Assembly: GCF_013705725.1 (NCBI RefSeq)
Contig: NZ_CP055481.1
Coordinates: 4,030,001 to 4,094,000, forward strand
From: Klebsiella sp. RHBSTW-00484
GTDB lineage: Bacteria > Pseudomonadota > Gammaproteobacteria > Enterobacterales > Enterobacteriaceae
Direction: 5' to 3'
Length of the DNA: 64,000 bases
In this document: positions 50,187 through 59,016 of the stretch, one piece after another
How positions within the stretch are numbered: position 1 is the stretch's first letter
Layout: every line of letters begins with the position of its first letter
Notes under the pieces: generated by a model
Told to the model about the DNA's origin: nothing
What the model saw: the letters and a program-made list of their open reading frames with translations, nothing else
Database searches by the model: none
Made by a program: the position numbers and the translations under genes

Positions 50187-51151
50187 TGGCGAAATCGCAC
50201 CCTCGCTGGCGGATGGCGAAAAAAATCCTCACGGTGCTGTTTTTTATCGCCGTTGCGGTGCTTCTTGTGGTCTATGCGCAAAAAATTAACTGGCAGGAAG
50301 TGTGGAAAGTCATTCGCGATTACAACCGCACCGCCTTGCTCAGCGCGATAGGCCTGGTTATCACCAGCTACCTGATTTATGGCTGTTATGACCTGCTCGG
50401 GCGCGTGTATTGCGGCCATAAGCTGGCAAAGCGCCAGGTGATGCTGGTGTCATTTATTTGCTACGCCTTTAACCTGACGCTGAGCACCTGGGTGGGCGGT
50501 ATCGGCATGCGCTACCGGCTCTACTCGCGTCTGGGCCTGAGCGGTGGAACCATTACCCGCATCTTTTCGCTGAGCATCACCACCAACTGGCTGGGCTATA
50601 TTCTGCTCGGCGGCATCATCTTTAGCGCCGGCATGATACAAGTCCCCGAACGCTGGTATATCAGCCAGCAATCGCTGCAAATTCTGGGCATCGTTTTGCT
50701 GCTGATTTCCGCGTTTTATCTGTGGGCCTGCACTTTTGCTAAAAAGCGTCATCTGACGATAAAAGGCCAGCGCCTGGTGCTGCCCTCCTGGCGATTCGCG
50801 CTGTTGCAGATGGCAGTTTCCACCCTGAACTGGATGGCGATGGGGGCAATAATCTGGCTGCTGTTAGGCCAACAGGTTGACTACTTCCTCGTGCTCGGGG
50901 TGCTGTTGGTGAGCAGTATTGCCGGGGTTATCGTGCATATCCCCGCCGGGATTGGCGTGCTCGAAGCGGTATTTATCGCCATGCTCTCGGGGGAAGATAT
51001 CTCGCGCGGGGCGATTATTGCCGCCCTACTCGCTTATCGCGCGCTGTACTATTTTATACCGCTGCTGCTGGCGACCTTTGGTTACTTAATTCTGGAAAGT
51101 CGGGCAAAGCATCTGCGGGAGAAAAATCAGCGTAAACTGGCGGGAGAATAG
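50186..51151 (+). CDS. ybhN: YbhN, inner-membrane protein of the UPF0104/LPG-synthetase TM family
   Basis: This 321-residue membrane protein with about eight helices has the family marks WVGGIGMRYRLYSRLGLSGGTITRIFSLS and VHIPAGIGVLEAVFIAMLSG. It is cotranscribed with ybhP and clsB. Function is not firmly established; a link to lipid trafficking is suspected from the operon. Confidence 0.93.
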   Translation: MAKSHPRWRMAKKILTVLFFIAVAVLLVVYAQKINWQEVWKVIRDYNRTALLSAIGLVITSYLIYGCYDLLGRVYCGHKLAKRQVMLVSFICYAFNLTLSTWVGGIGMRYRLYSRLGLSGGTITRIFSLSITTNWLGYILLGGIIFSAGMIQVPERWYISQQSLQILGIVLLLISAFYLWACTFAKKRHLTIKGQRLVLPSWRFALLQMAVSTLNWMAMGAIIWLLLGQQVDYFLVLGVLLVSSIAGVIVHIPAGIGVLEAVFIAMLSGEDISRGAIIAALLAYRALYYFIPLLLATFGYLILESRAKHLREKNQRKLAGE

Positions 51152-51153
51152 AA

Positions 51154-51178
51154 AAAACCCCGGTCGCGTTGACCGGGG
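51154..51178 (+). terminator. Terminator after ybhN
   Basis: CCCCGGTC...GACCGGGG (about 51158-51178) follows the ybhN stop; the T run is absent, so it may act as a 3' stabilising stem. Confidence 0.5.
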
Positions 51179-51200
51179 CTACAGTTTCGTGCGGTTTGTT

Positions 51201-51215
51201 CCCGGGTCGCGCTGC
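51201..51215. repeat. Left half of a REP element, ending in the IS target duplication
   Basis: CCCGGGTCGCGCTGC, whose last four bases CTGC (51212-51215) are repeated at 52510-52513. Joined to the right half it restores a CCCGGGT...ACCCGGG palindrome. Confidence 0.75.
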
Positions 51216-52509
51216 TGTATGACCGGATACATAGGTGACAGATCAGACCGGGAACATAGGTAACACTTTTTAGTCTATCCGGAGCACACTCTGGTTTTTT
51301 TGGTCATAGTACGCAAGCGTTATTCCATTAAAGATGATGGCTTCCAGGCCATCATCTTGTTCTTTCAGCATAATGTACTCGTCAGTCAGCGCTTCACTCA
51401 GGAACACCGCCCCCTTTTTACCCATATAAAGTGTTCCCCTCGATTTCACCCTGTAGACCGTGCCTCCTGCCGGATACACATATTCCGGAACACTGCCATC
51501 CCATTGTCGGCCCGACGGTTGCCACACCGTTCCGGGCGTTGCGCCTGCCAGGGCTTCATGCGGCCTCTCGTGGTTAAACTCTTCCCGGTAGTCACTGAAC
51601 CACCGCTGTTGTTCTGCCATCGTCATGAAGGTGTTGCCATATTTCACCGCACTTTTCAGGGAGCGATGCATTCGCTCATGGCGGCCATTTTCTTCCGGAT
51701 GACCCTTTCTGATACGTTCCGGTCTGATGCCCAGCTTGATTAGCCAGACGGCAAGACGGCTTAATCCGGCTATACCTGTTCCCGCAAAGGGTTGACCGTT
51801 ATCAGTTCTGAGGACTTCCGGCAGGCCATATTCCAGGAACGCATCAGTCAGGCACTCTCTGACAAAGGATTCACTCTCCCGGAATGTTCCACGGCAGCTC
51901 AGCAGATATCGGCTGTGATTGTCGGTCAGAGTGAAGGGATGGCAGTACTCTCTGCTCAGCAACCTGAACTTGCCTTTAAAATCAGCGCTCCAGACCTGAT
52001 TGTTCTCAGTGATGAGGGTCAGGGGCTGGCGATTACCCGGTGTTCTGCGTTTTCTCTTTTTATCCGGGACCAGGCCTTCACGCTTGAGGATATCGCCGAT
52101 AGTGCTGGCAGCAGGTACGGTAAAATCGACATGGTGATTGAGCAACCACATCCGCAGTTTTTTAGGCCCCCAGTCAGGGTGTTTTTGACGCAGGGCAGTC
52201 AGATGCCCGACGATATCATCAGGAACAGTCCGGGAGTGGGAGTGGGGAGCGCGTGAGCGGTCAGAGAGAGATGAGAGGTCAGAAGGGTCAAAACGTTCAA
52301 GCCATTTATAGCCAGTTTTTCGGCTGATGCCGAAAAGACGGCAAAGAGCAGAGAAGGAGCCCGTACCTGCATGGCAGGCACGGATAAAATCAAGACGTTG
52401 CATAGGTCGGGTCTCAGTCCAGGGCATAGTGAGTCTCCTCTTCTATGTCAGTTATAACTGTTACCCATGTATCCGGTCTAAAGTGTTACCCATGTTTCCG
52501 GTTCATACC
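51216..52509 (-). mobile_element. IS481-family insertion sequence
   Basis: The element is 1294 bp, bounded by imperfect inverted ends: TGTATGACCGGATACATAGG on the left and, read inward from the right, GGTATGAACCGGAAACATGG. Each end holds a second copy of the ACCGGxxACATxGGTAACA motif about 25 bp further in. A 4-bp CTGC duplication flanks it. The single transposase gene is intact, so the element may be active. Confidence 0.85.
51270..52427 (-). CDS. IS481-family transposase (DDE)
   Basis: This 385-residue transposase has an N-terminal HTH (FSALCRLFGISRKTGYKWLERF), a linker and an rve core with the DDE triad: Asp in VWSADFKGKF, Asp in LRTDNGQPFA and Glu in HPEENGRHERMHRSL. The C-terminal 80 residues (GSVPEYVYPAGGTVYRVKSRGTLYMG) are the extension found in this branch. 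No frameshift is seen. Confidence 0.92.
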   Translation of the reverse strand: MPWTETRPMQRLDFIRACHAGTGSFSALCRLFGISRKTGYKWLERFDPSDLSSLSDRSRAPHSHSRTVPDDIVGHLTALRQKHPDWGPKKLRMWLLNHHVDFTVPAASTIGDILKREGLVPDKKRKRRTPGNRQPLTLITENNQVWSADFKGKFRLLSREYCHPFTLTDNHSRYLLSCRGTFRESESFVRECLTDAFLEYGLPEVLRTDNGQPFAGTGIAGLSRLAVWLIKLGIRPERIRKGHPEENGRHERMHRSLKSAVKYGNTFMTMAEQQRWFSDYREEFNHERPHEALAGATPGTVWQPSGRQWDGSVPEYVYPAGGTVYRVKSRGTLYMGKKGAVFLSEALTDEYIMLKEQDDGLEAIIFNGITLAYYDQKNQSVLRID

Positions 52510-52545
52510 CTGCGCTTACCCGGGCTACGGGTCCGCCGCTCTCTG
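52510..52545. repeat. Right half of the REP element
   Basis: CTGCGCTTACCCGGGCTACGGG: the 4-bp duplication (52510-52513) followed by the second REP arm, between the IS and ybhL. Confidence 0.72.
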
Positions 52546-52560
52546 CAATCCGGGAAGGGT

Positions 52561-53265
52561 TTAGCGGCGGTTGCCGAAAATACGCAGCAGCATCAGGAAC
52601 AGGTTGATAAAGTCCAGATACAGCGTCAGAGCGCCAAGAATCGAGTATTTACGCAGCATTGACGCATCGCGAACATCAATCTGCTCGCCAATGTTTTTCA
52701 GCTTCTGGGTGTCATAAGCCGTTAAGCCGACGAAGATAACGACCCCGATATAGGTCACAGCCCACATCAGCGCTTCGCTCTTCAGCCAGAAGTTGACCAG
52801 TGACGCCAGTAAAATACCAATCAGCCCCATAAACAGCATATTGCCGAAGCCGCTGAGATCGCGTTTGGTGGTGTAACCGTAGAGGCTCATCGCGCCAAAC
52901 ATCCCGCCTGCGACCACAAAAGTGCTGGCGATTGACGAGTAGGTATAGACGATGAAAATGCTCGATAGCGTTAATCCAGTTAGCGCCGAATAGAGCATAA
53001 ATAGCGTCGTCGCCATCCCGGCGCTAAGCCGTTGCACCATGCCTGAGAGCACGAAGACCAGCCCCAGCTGTGCGATAATCAGCCCGTAAAAGGTGATTTT
53101 GCTGGAAAACACAAACATCATGACCGCTGGGGTATTAGCGGCAAACCACGCGATAAACGCTGTGAGCAGCAGCCCGACCGTCATCCAGCCATAAACCTGC
53201 GCCATATAAGTTTGCAGGCCGCTGCGGCCCTGCACGATTGAATCGGAACGAGGGTATCTGTCCAT
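52561..53265 (-). CDS. ybhL: YbhL, BAX inhibitor-1 family membrane protein
   Basis: This 234-residue protein with seven helices belongs to the BI-1/TMBIM family (TLSSIFIVYTYSSIASTFVVAGGMFGAMSLYG, GLTAYDTQKLKNIGEQ and the terminal YLDFINLFLMLLRIFGNRR with the conserved Asp). Family members are calcium leak channels or modulators. It follows moaE on the same strand after 44 bp. Confidence 0.95.
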   Translation of the reverse strand: MDRYPRSDSIVQGRSGLQTYMAQVYGWMTVGLLLTAFIAWFAANTPAVMMFVFSSKITFYGLIIAQLGLVFVLSGMVQRLSAGMATTLFMLYSALTGLTLSSIFIVYTYSSIASTFVVAGGMFGAMSLYGYTTKRDLSGFGNMLFMGLIGILLASLVNFWLKSEALMWAVTYIGVVIFVGLTAYDTQKLKNIGEQIDVRDASMLRKYSILGALTLYLDFINLFLMLLRIFGNRR

Positions 53266-53309
53266 GACTATCTCCTGATTAACGAAATTTATCCTCTAAG
53301 CGTACCACA

Positions 53310-53762
53310 CTACCAGCGTTCTGCCGCCTGTCTGTCGCTATCACGCGCATCGACCCAGCGCTCCCCTTCCGGCGTTGCTTCACGCTTCCAGAACGGGGCT
53401 CGAGTTTTCAGATAATCCATAATGAATTCCCCGGCCGCAAACGCGCTGCTGCGATGGGCGCTAGTGACGCCGACAAAGACAATTTCTTCGCCAGGCCACA
53501 TCTCCCCGATGCGGTGAATCACCGTTACCCGCCCCAGCGGCCAGCGCTCGCGCGCCAGTTCGACAATTTCCGCCAACGATTTTTCGGTCATACCTGGATA
53601 GTGCTCAAGAGTCAGCGCTTTCACGCTATCGCCCAGGTTATGGTTGCGCACTTTGCCAGTGAAAGTCACCACCGCGCCGTCTTCATCGCGTTCGGCAAGC
53701 CACGGATATTCGTCACCAACCTTAAAACGCTCATGGCTGACCACAATACGGGTTTGCGTCAT
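53310..53762 (-). CDS. moaE: Molybdopterin synthase catalytic subunit MoaE
   Basis: This 150-residue large subunit of molybdopterin synthase converts cPMP to molybdopterin with MoaD. Conserved VTFTGKVRNHNLGDSV, EHYPGMTEKSL, HRIGEMWPGEEIVFVGVTSAHRSSAF and KTRAPFWKRE. The start at 53762 lies just before the moaD stop; an in-frame ATG at 53804 would be inside moaD. Confidence 0.96.
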   Translation of the reverse strand: MTQTRIVVSHERFKVGDEYPWLAERDEDGAVVTFTGKVRNHNLGDSVKALTLEHYPGMTEKSLAEIVELARERWPLGRVTVIHRIGEMWPGEEIVFVGVTSAHRSSAFAAGEFIMDYLKTRAPFWKREATPEGERWVDARDSDRQAAERW

Positions 53763-53763
53763 C

Positions 53764-54012
53764 TTAACCTCCGGTAACCGGCGGGAAGAATGCCACTTCA
53801 TCACCGGCTACCAGCGGATGATCAAACGAGGTCAGCGTCTGATTCACCGCCGCCAGCAGCTTGCCCTCTTCCAGCGCCAGCGCCCAGCGGTCGCCACGCG
53901 CAACCAACTGTTGGCGAACGGCTTCAACCGTGGAAAGCCCGTTCGGCTCGAGAGTCAGGGAATCGGTGCCGAGCAGTTCGCGCACCTGAGCAAAAAATAG
54001 AACGTTAATCAT
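53764..54012 (-). CDS. moaD: Molybdopterin synthase sulfur carrier MoaD
   Basis: This 82-residue ubiquitin-like sulfur carrier ends in the FPPVTGG tail whose terminal Gly is thiocarboxylated. The start [13 protein letters not shown] at 54012 overlaps the moaC stop by 8 bp; the longer frame reads into moaC. Confidence 0.95.
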   Translation of the reverse strand: MINVLFFAQVRELLGTDSLTLEPNGLSTVEAVRQQLVARGDRWALALEEGKLLAAVNQTLTSFDHPLVAGDEVAFFPPVTGG

Positions 54013-54493
54013 GGGCATCTTCCACTCTGAAATCGCCGGACTTGCCGCCGCTCTTCGCCAGCAGGCGCACCGGACCAATCACCATATCTTTCTGCACCGC
54101 TTTGCACATATCGTAAATCGTCAGCGCGGCGACGGAAGCGGCAGTTAACGCTTCCATTTCCACGCCGGTTTTACCGGTCAAACGGCACAAGGATTCGATA
54201 CGCACCCGGTTATGTTCCGGCTGCGCCTGTAGATTGACTTCAACTTTGCTCAACATCAGCGGGTGGCACAGCGGGATCAGCTCCCAGGTACGTTTGGCCG
54301 CCTGGATCCCGGCGATTCGTGCGGTGGCGAAAACGTCGCCTTTGTGATGGCTACCGTCGATAATCATGGCAAGCGTCGTCGCCTGCATTTCAACGTAGGC
54401 CTCGGCGCGCGCTTCGCGAACCGTCTCCGCTTTCGCCGAGACATCGACCATGTGCGCTTCGCCCGCGGCGTTAATATGGGTCAGTTGCGACAT
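54005..54493 (-). CDS. moaC: Cyclic pyranopterin monophosphate synthase MoaC
   Basis: This 162-residue enzyme rearranges the MoaA product to cPMP. Conserved [32 protein letters not shown] and [26 protein letters not shown]. It lies 3 bp after moaB in the same operon. Confidence 0.96.
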   Translation of the reverse strand: MSQLTHINAAGEAHMVDVSAKAETVREARAEAYVEMQATTLAMIIDGSHHKGDVFATARIAGIQAAKRTWELIPLCHPLMLSKVEVNLQAQPEHNRVRIESLCRLTGKTGVEMEALTAASVAALTIYDMCKAVQKDMVIGPVRLLAKSGGKSGDFRVEDAHD

Positions 54494-54496
54494 AAA

Positions 54497-55009
54497 TTAC
54501 TTCTTAAGATGAGAGATAAAGTTGCACGGACGGGTGCGGGCATCGAGCTGCGGCGCAATAATATTGTCCCACGCGGTATGGCAAGCTTTGGTTGAGCCGG
54601 GCATCGCGAAAATCAGCGTGCGGTTCGCCACCCCGGCAACGGCACGGGATTGCAGGGTCGAGGTACCAATCTCTTCAAAAGAGAGCATCCGAAACACTTC
54701 GCCGAAGCCTTCAACTTCGCGGTCAAACAGCGGCAGCAGCGCTTCCGGCGCCTGATCGCCCTCGGTAAAACCGGTGCCGCCGGTGATCAACACCACCTGC
54801 ACGTCATCGCCGGCGATCCACGCCGATACCTGGGCGCGAATGGCATAACGGTTCTCTTTAACTATCGCCTTATCGACGACGGTGTGCCCCGCTTCCTGCG
54901 CCGCATCACGCAGCCAGTGACCGGAGGTGTCATCTTCTTCGCCACGACGGCTGGAAACGGTGAGAATAGCAATACGGGTCGGGATAAACTCAGCGCTGGC
55001 CTGACTCAT
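54497..55009 (-). CDS. moaB: Molybdenum cofactor biosynthesis protein MoaB
   Basis: This 170-residue MPT-binding protein is of the MogA/MoaB fold, with VLITGGTGFTEGDQAPEAL and FAMPGSTKACHTAWDNII. In E. coli its role overlaps with MogA and may be minor. Confidence 0.96.
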   Translation of the reverse strand: MSQASAEFIPTRIAILTVSSRRGEEDDTSGHWLRDAAQEAGHTVVDKAIVKENRYAIRAQVSAWIAGDDVQVVLITGGTGFTEGDQAPEALLPLFDREVEGFGEVFRMLSFEEIGTSTLQSRAVAGVANRTLIFAMPGSTKACHTAWDNIIAPQLDARTRPCNFISHLKK

Positions 55010-55030
55010 CTGTTCGCTCCTTAAAATGAA

Positions 55031-56020
55031 TTATCCGCCAATATACGACAGGTTCTGCGTAATACCGGTGTTGCCCTGATGCAGGAAATGGGTTTGTTTT
55101 TTATGCGTTAACGCTTCAGAAATCCGCGCTTCCAGCTCGGCCTGCTGCTCTTCTTCAGCAAGCAGATCGCGCAGATCAACGCCACCTTCGCCAAACAGGC
55201 ACAGGTGCAGTTTGCCAACGGACGAGACGCGCAGGCGGTTGCAGGTGGCGCAGAAATCTTTCTCATACGGCATGATCAGGCCGATTTCACCGGCATAATC
55301 CGGATGGCAAAAGACCTGCGCCGGGCCGTCGCTACGCTGGCGAATCTGATGGATCCAGCCGCGGCGCAGCAGCTCGTCGCGCAGCACCATGCCTGAGATA
55401 TGATGGCGGCGGAACAGGTCGCTGCCCTCACCGGTTTCCATTAGCTCAATAAAACGCAGTTGAATGCGGCGCGGTTGGATCCACGCCAGAAAGGTGTCGA
55501 GCTGGTGATGATTAACGTCGCGCATCAGCACGGTGTTGACTTTAACTTTCTCAAAGCCTGCGGCAAAGGCGGCATCGATGCCGTCCATTACCTGGCGAAA
55601 TTTATCCTGGCCGGTAATGGCGTGAAACTGGCGGGCATCGAGGCTATCCACGCTGACGTTAATCGCCGTCAGCCCGGCATCGCGCCAATTTTCAACATCG
55701 CGCGCCAGCCGGTAGCCGTTGGTAGTGACCGCAATCTGACGAATAGAGGGATTTTCCCGCACGGCGGCAATAATGTCGGTAAAATCACGACGTAGCGAAG
55801 GTTCACCACCGGTCAGGCGGACCTTTTCCGTGCCGAGTGCTGAAAATGCACGCGTGACGCGACGAACTTCATCGACGCTGAGAAAGCCTTTATTGGTGAC
55901 GGCGCCGGGCTTGTAGCCATCGGGCAGACAGTAGGTGCAACGAAAGTTACACACGTCGGTAATAGACAGGCGCAGATAGTAAAACTTCCGCGCAAATGCA
56001 TCGGTAAGCTGTGAAGCCAT
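55031..56020 (-). CDS. moaA: GTP 3',8-cyclase MoaA (radical SAM)
   Basis: This 329-residue enzyme, the E. coli length, uses two iron-sulfur clusters to cyclise GTP in the first Moco step. The radical-[11 protein letters not shown] motif (about 24-31) and the second cluster [20 protein letters not shown] are present; the C-terminal GG (YIGG) is conserved. The start at 56020 (MASQLTDAF) is chosen because the extension to 56095 would translate the riboswitch. Confidence 0.96.
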   Translation of the reverse strand: MASQLTDAFARKFYYLRLSITDVCNFRCTYCLPDGYKPGAVTNKGFLSVDEVRRVTRAFSALGTEKVRLTGGEPSLRRDFTDIIAAVRENPSIRQIAVTTNGYRLARDVENWRDAGLTAINVSVDSLDARQFHAITGQDKFRQVMDGIDAAFAAGFEKVKVNTVLMRDVNHHQLDTFLAWIQPRRIQLRFIELMETGEGSDLFRRHHISGMVLRDELLRRGWIHQIRQRSDGPAQVFCHPDYAGEIGLIMPYEKDFCATCNRLRVSSVGKLHLCLFGEGGVDLRDLLAEEEQQAELEARISEALTHKKQTHFLHQGNTGITQNLSYIGG

Positions 56021-56026
56021 AGACAC

Positions 56027-56145
56027 CTTTCCAAATACGGGAGACGCGGTCATTTCTTTCCGCGCCCTGGCGACAACCGGGGCTGTCACGGCCAAAGCAC
56101 CATATCTTGCGACACAGGCACAGAGGCTAGAGTGTTAGTGGGTTA
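56027..56145 (-). ncRNA. Molybdenum cofactor (Moco) riboswitch in the moaA leader
   Basis: The minus-strand leader carries the Moco-motif blocks known from E. coli moaA: CACTAACACTCTAGCCTCTG, GGTGCTTTGGCCGTGAC, a CAGGGCGCGG...CGCGTCTCCCGTAT part and GGAAAGGTGT holding the ribosome site. Moco binding is expected to block moa translation. The match is from memory of the E. coli leader. Confidence 0.85.
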
Positions 56146-56191
56146 CACCAAATAGTAGCGCGTTAAGTGTGGCTTCGCCATACCCACATTT

Positions 56192-56215
56192 CGTTATGTA
56201 TCAATGTATATAGCG
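56192..56215 (-). promoter_or_regulatory. ModE box upstream of moaA
   Basis: On the minus strand CGCTATATA...TACATAACG spans 24 bp and matches the E. coli ModE operator layout (CGTTATAT...TACATAACG). In E. coli, Mo-bound ModE activates moaA from such a site. Confidence 0.7.
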
Positions 56216-56427
56216 GATATATATAGCTTTTTTTACGCTAAGTTAGTGAGAACACAGCGTAATCCCTCGTTCTGCATTCGCCCTCCACCCGATACAAAAA
56301 CGTCAGGTATTTTATGGTTACCCTTCAAAAAGTGATATTCTCGCCGCAGAAGCAAGGAAAGAGACTTATTCAATGGAAATAATAAGTTAACAGTTAACAA
56401 TCGGTCTACAAAGGACGCAACATTACG

Positions 56428-57273
56428 ATGAACCGATCTCTTCACGTTATCCTGGCCATGCTCACGCTTTGCAGCGGTTCCATTTTCGCCGCCGAGCCGT
56501 GTATTCACTACGCCCAGGAGGTCAAACTCAGTGGATATGTTGAGGTCAGAACCTTTTTTGGCCCGCCCAATTACGGCGAGAACCCAAAAACGGATAGCCG
56601 CCAGGTGCAAAGTATGCTCTTCCTGGATGAGCCTGTCTGTGCAACAGCAGCCCCGAATGCCGCCCAGTATGATGAAGATGAAAGAGATCAAATAGAGGTG
56701 ACGTTACGCACCGAAAGCCCCTCCAGCGCGTTAACTTCTCTCGCCGGTAAACACGTCACGGTGACCGGCAAACTTGAGCATGCCGAGACCGGACATGACA
56801 ACAGCAAGCTTATTTTGTCCTCAGCGAAACTGATTGAGAGCACGGAAAGAAAAGCCATTCTGGACGCCCTTCGTCCACAGGCTGCAAGCCAGGCCGGACA
56901 GGCGGTACGTATAAAAGTCGATCGCTTAAATATCAGCAACGAATGGGCCATTCTGGTCGGGGAAATCGTCGCACCTGAGGGGCAAAAGCTCGACTGGTCG
57001 CGGGCTAAAGACTGCGACTCAGACCTGGATAAAATGCTGTGGGTCATCCTGAATAAAACTACTGGGCAGTGGCGCGTAAAAGAAATGACGATCTGTGCGT
57101 CAGAGCCGCCATGGTGGTATTTCAAAGATGCCGATCTCACTCTCCCCTGCGAAGTTTATGCCGGACTGGAGTCTGTGGATGAAAACCAGCGGTTTGACGA
57201 TCTGGCGGCACGTTGCAGGGCACTCAAAACCAATACCACCGTGACAGAAAATCGCAATAAAATCAGCCCCTGA
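56428..57273 (+). CDS. Secreted DUF4431-domain protein
   Basis: This 281-residue protein has a signal peptide ending FAA (residue 21) and an N-terminal DUF4431-like domain (about 24-140: CIHYAQEVKLSGYVEVRTFFGPPNYGENP..., FLDEPVCA, GKHVTVTGKLEHAETGHD). The C-terminal half (about 145-281) carries Cys residues in pairs and is not recognised. An oligonucleotide/saccharide-binding fold in the envelope is possible but unproven. It is convergent with a WG-repeat gene 36 bp away; both lie in an accessory stretch between moaA and ybhK. Confidence 0.7.
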   Translation: MNRSLHVILAMLTLCSGSIFAAEPCIHYAQEVKLSGYVEVRTFFGPPNYGENPKTDSRQVQSMLFLDEPVCATAAPNAAQYDEDERDQIEVTLRTESPSSALTSLAGKHVTVTGKLEHAETGHDNSKLILSSAKLIESTERKAILDALRPQAASQAGQAVRIKVDRLNISNEWAILVGEIVAPEGQKLDWSRAKDCDSDLDKMLWVILNKTTGQWRVKEMTICASEPPWWYFKDADLTLPCEVYAGLESVDENQRFDDLAARCRALKTNTTVTENRNKISP

Positions 57274-57309
57274 CGCAAGATTAATGATGACAAGGCCTTC
57301 CGGGCCCTG

Positions 57310-59016
57310 TCATCCCGCATCATTATCGTCGATATACAGCACCACCTGTTTCTCAAAGTCGCCGCCGCCGTATTCAAGGTACTGCTGCAAGGTTAACAAT
57401 CCCCTACGTTTCGCCAGCCGCCATTTGCAGTAATGTCCTTCCCATTCATCAACAGGCGCACCGAACAGCAGAGTCAGGCGCGTCTTTAAATCCTGATAAT
57501 GCTTTTTGATATTATCGGCGTAGTCAGACTCCAGAAACTCATACTCTCCCCACTCGTCTTCTGTGTAATAGACGTCGGCAAGCGTGATAATTGCGCCAAA
57601 CTTTATGTCATCTTTTTCGACCCTGTCAGCGTCAAAGTCATACTCCTCGCCTTCGAACTGCGCCCCGCTGCCGCCAATTTTATTCACCAGCACAAAAGGC
57701 CGAGGCCTGGCTGCAATCAGCGCGTTAACCGCATCACCAAGCGTTGCGCCAGGGTAAATTTCCGCCGGTGAAATACTAAAGAAGAGATAAGGCATCCAGA
57801 CTTTCTGCTCATCGAAGATGCGGATAACCTGCTGTTGAGCATTTTTCAGAACGGCGGTTTGCCGCGCCCGATCAAACAAAAGCGTCGCTACCGTCTTCCC
57901 TTCTGGGTCCACATACTCAAGCTCATGGCGGGAGATAATAAACACCGTCGTATTGCTGCTGGCAAAACCAACAATAGCGTTTTGCGTATCGACGACCGGT
58001 TCCATCCACCGTCGCTGATGAATAAGTTTACCCTGCGCCGTCAGAATGCCCCAGTGCCCTTCGACTGTTCTCACGATGGCTGCGCCCACCGGGTAAAAAT
58101 CGGTACCGTAGCTCAATAACGTCGAAGTCAGCGATCTACCGTTCACGAGATGGGTATAGCTGACGTAGAGACCGCCTTTACCGCCGGTCCGGACGATGCT
58201 GTGAGCGATTTTCGGTACCTCCGTCGTTTCAATTTCCAGCACCCGTTCGCCGTGAGCATTGTAAAATGCGCACAGCTCTTCGCCGCGCCAGCGCTGGGCA
58301 CAGCAAAATCCGCTGTCATCGTAGTGAGAAATAAGATCGTAAACAGGCTCGACAACCCAGCCCCCGCGTTTATCAATCAGCCCGTACCGGCCTGATTCAT
58401 CAGAAAAAGGGGCGATACCCTGGTCTGAAAAACCCTCGCCATTTCCTTCGCGAATCGAAAAGGTAAACTCACCGCGGGTGTTAATGTAGCCCGTGAAAAT
58501 ACAATTTCCCGCCAGACGATGAAAGCAGGCCATACCGCTGGAGCTGAATTCATCAAACCACTCTCTTTCGAGGGCATCCGAGTGGGGTAAATGAATTTCC
58601 GACCGTTCGCCGTAGACATTCAACAGCAGGAATTGGCCTTGCTGAGTCATGCCGATGGACAAGCCGCCCACCGTCGGGGTCAGGGTGTGGTAAGTGCAAG
58701 GAATGACCAGCTCACCCGCGCGGTTGACGATCCCCCATCTACCGCCGTCGCAAACCCGCGCCACTCCATCGCGATTAAACGCGCGAACATCATCAAAGCA
58801 TGGCGCAATAATCCACTCTCCGGTGACAGAGAGAAGCCCCGACTTGCCATTTCCCTGCTTAATTGACAGCCAGGGCGCACCACCGTCCGCAGGCGCGCCC
58901 TGATAATCGCAATGTGAGTACAGAAACGATCTCTCTTCTCCATGACGATTCAGGTAAAGCCTAATTTTTGGCTGGCCATAGCGAACGGGGATATCCAGCT
59001 CAGACAGTGTTTCCAT
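57310..59016 (-). CDS. WG-repeat protein with a C-terminal extra domain
   Basis: This 568-residue protein has WG/KWG-type repeats: GKSGLLSVTGEWIIAPCFDDV (about 55), RWGIVNRAGELVIPCTYHTL (about 92), RYGLIDKRGGWVVEPVYDLI (about 210), HWGILTAQGKLIHQRRW (about 322). The last 150 residues (after FEGEEYDFDADRVEKDD) are acidic and different, with a YYTEDEWGEYEFLESDYADNI segment. There is no signal peptide. WG repeats form beta-propeller-like folds and often belong to toxin or adhesion neighbourhoods; the function here is unknown. Confidence 0.75.
   Translation of the reverse strand: METLSELDIPVRYGQPKIRLYLNRHGEERSFLYSHCDYQGAPADGGAPWLSIKQGNGKSGLLSVTGEWIIAPCFDDVRAFNRDGVARVCDGGRWGIVNRAGELVIPCTYHTLTPTVGGLSIGMTQQGQFLLLNVYGERSEIHLPHSDALEREWFDEFSSSGMACFHRLAGNCIFTGYINTRGEFTFSIREGNGEGFSDQGIAPFSDESGRYGLIDKRGGWVVEPVYDLISHYDDSGFCCAQRWRGEELCAFYNAHGERVLEIETTEVPKIAHSIVRTGGKGGLYVSYTHLVNGRSLTSTLLSYGTDFYPVGAAIVRTVEGHWGILTAQGKLIHQRRWMEPVVDTQNAIVGFASSNTTVFIISRHELEYVDPEGKTVATLLFDRARQTAVLKNAQQQVIRIFDEQKVWMPYLFFSISPAEIYPGATLGDAVNALIAARPRPFVLVNKIGGSGAQFEGEEYDFDADRVEKDDIKFGAIITLADVYYTEDEWGEYEFLESDYADNIKKHYQDLKTRLTLLFGAPVDEWEGHYCKWRLAKRRGLLTLQQYLEYGGGDFEKQVVLYIDDNDAG

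Larger units (their letters stand above)
56021..56427. other. moa control region and upstream of the DUF4431-type gene
   Basis: The 407 bp between divergent moaA and the secreted-protein gene contain the Moco riboswitch, the moaA promoter with a ModE box and, from 56220, about 200 bp without a recognised site. A credible ribosome site for the + strand gene is AAAGGACG at 56410-56417. Confidence 0.55.
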
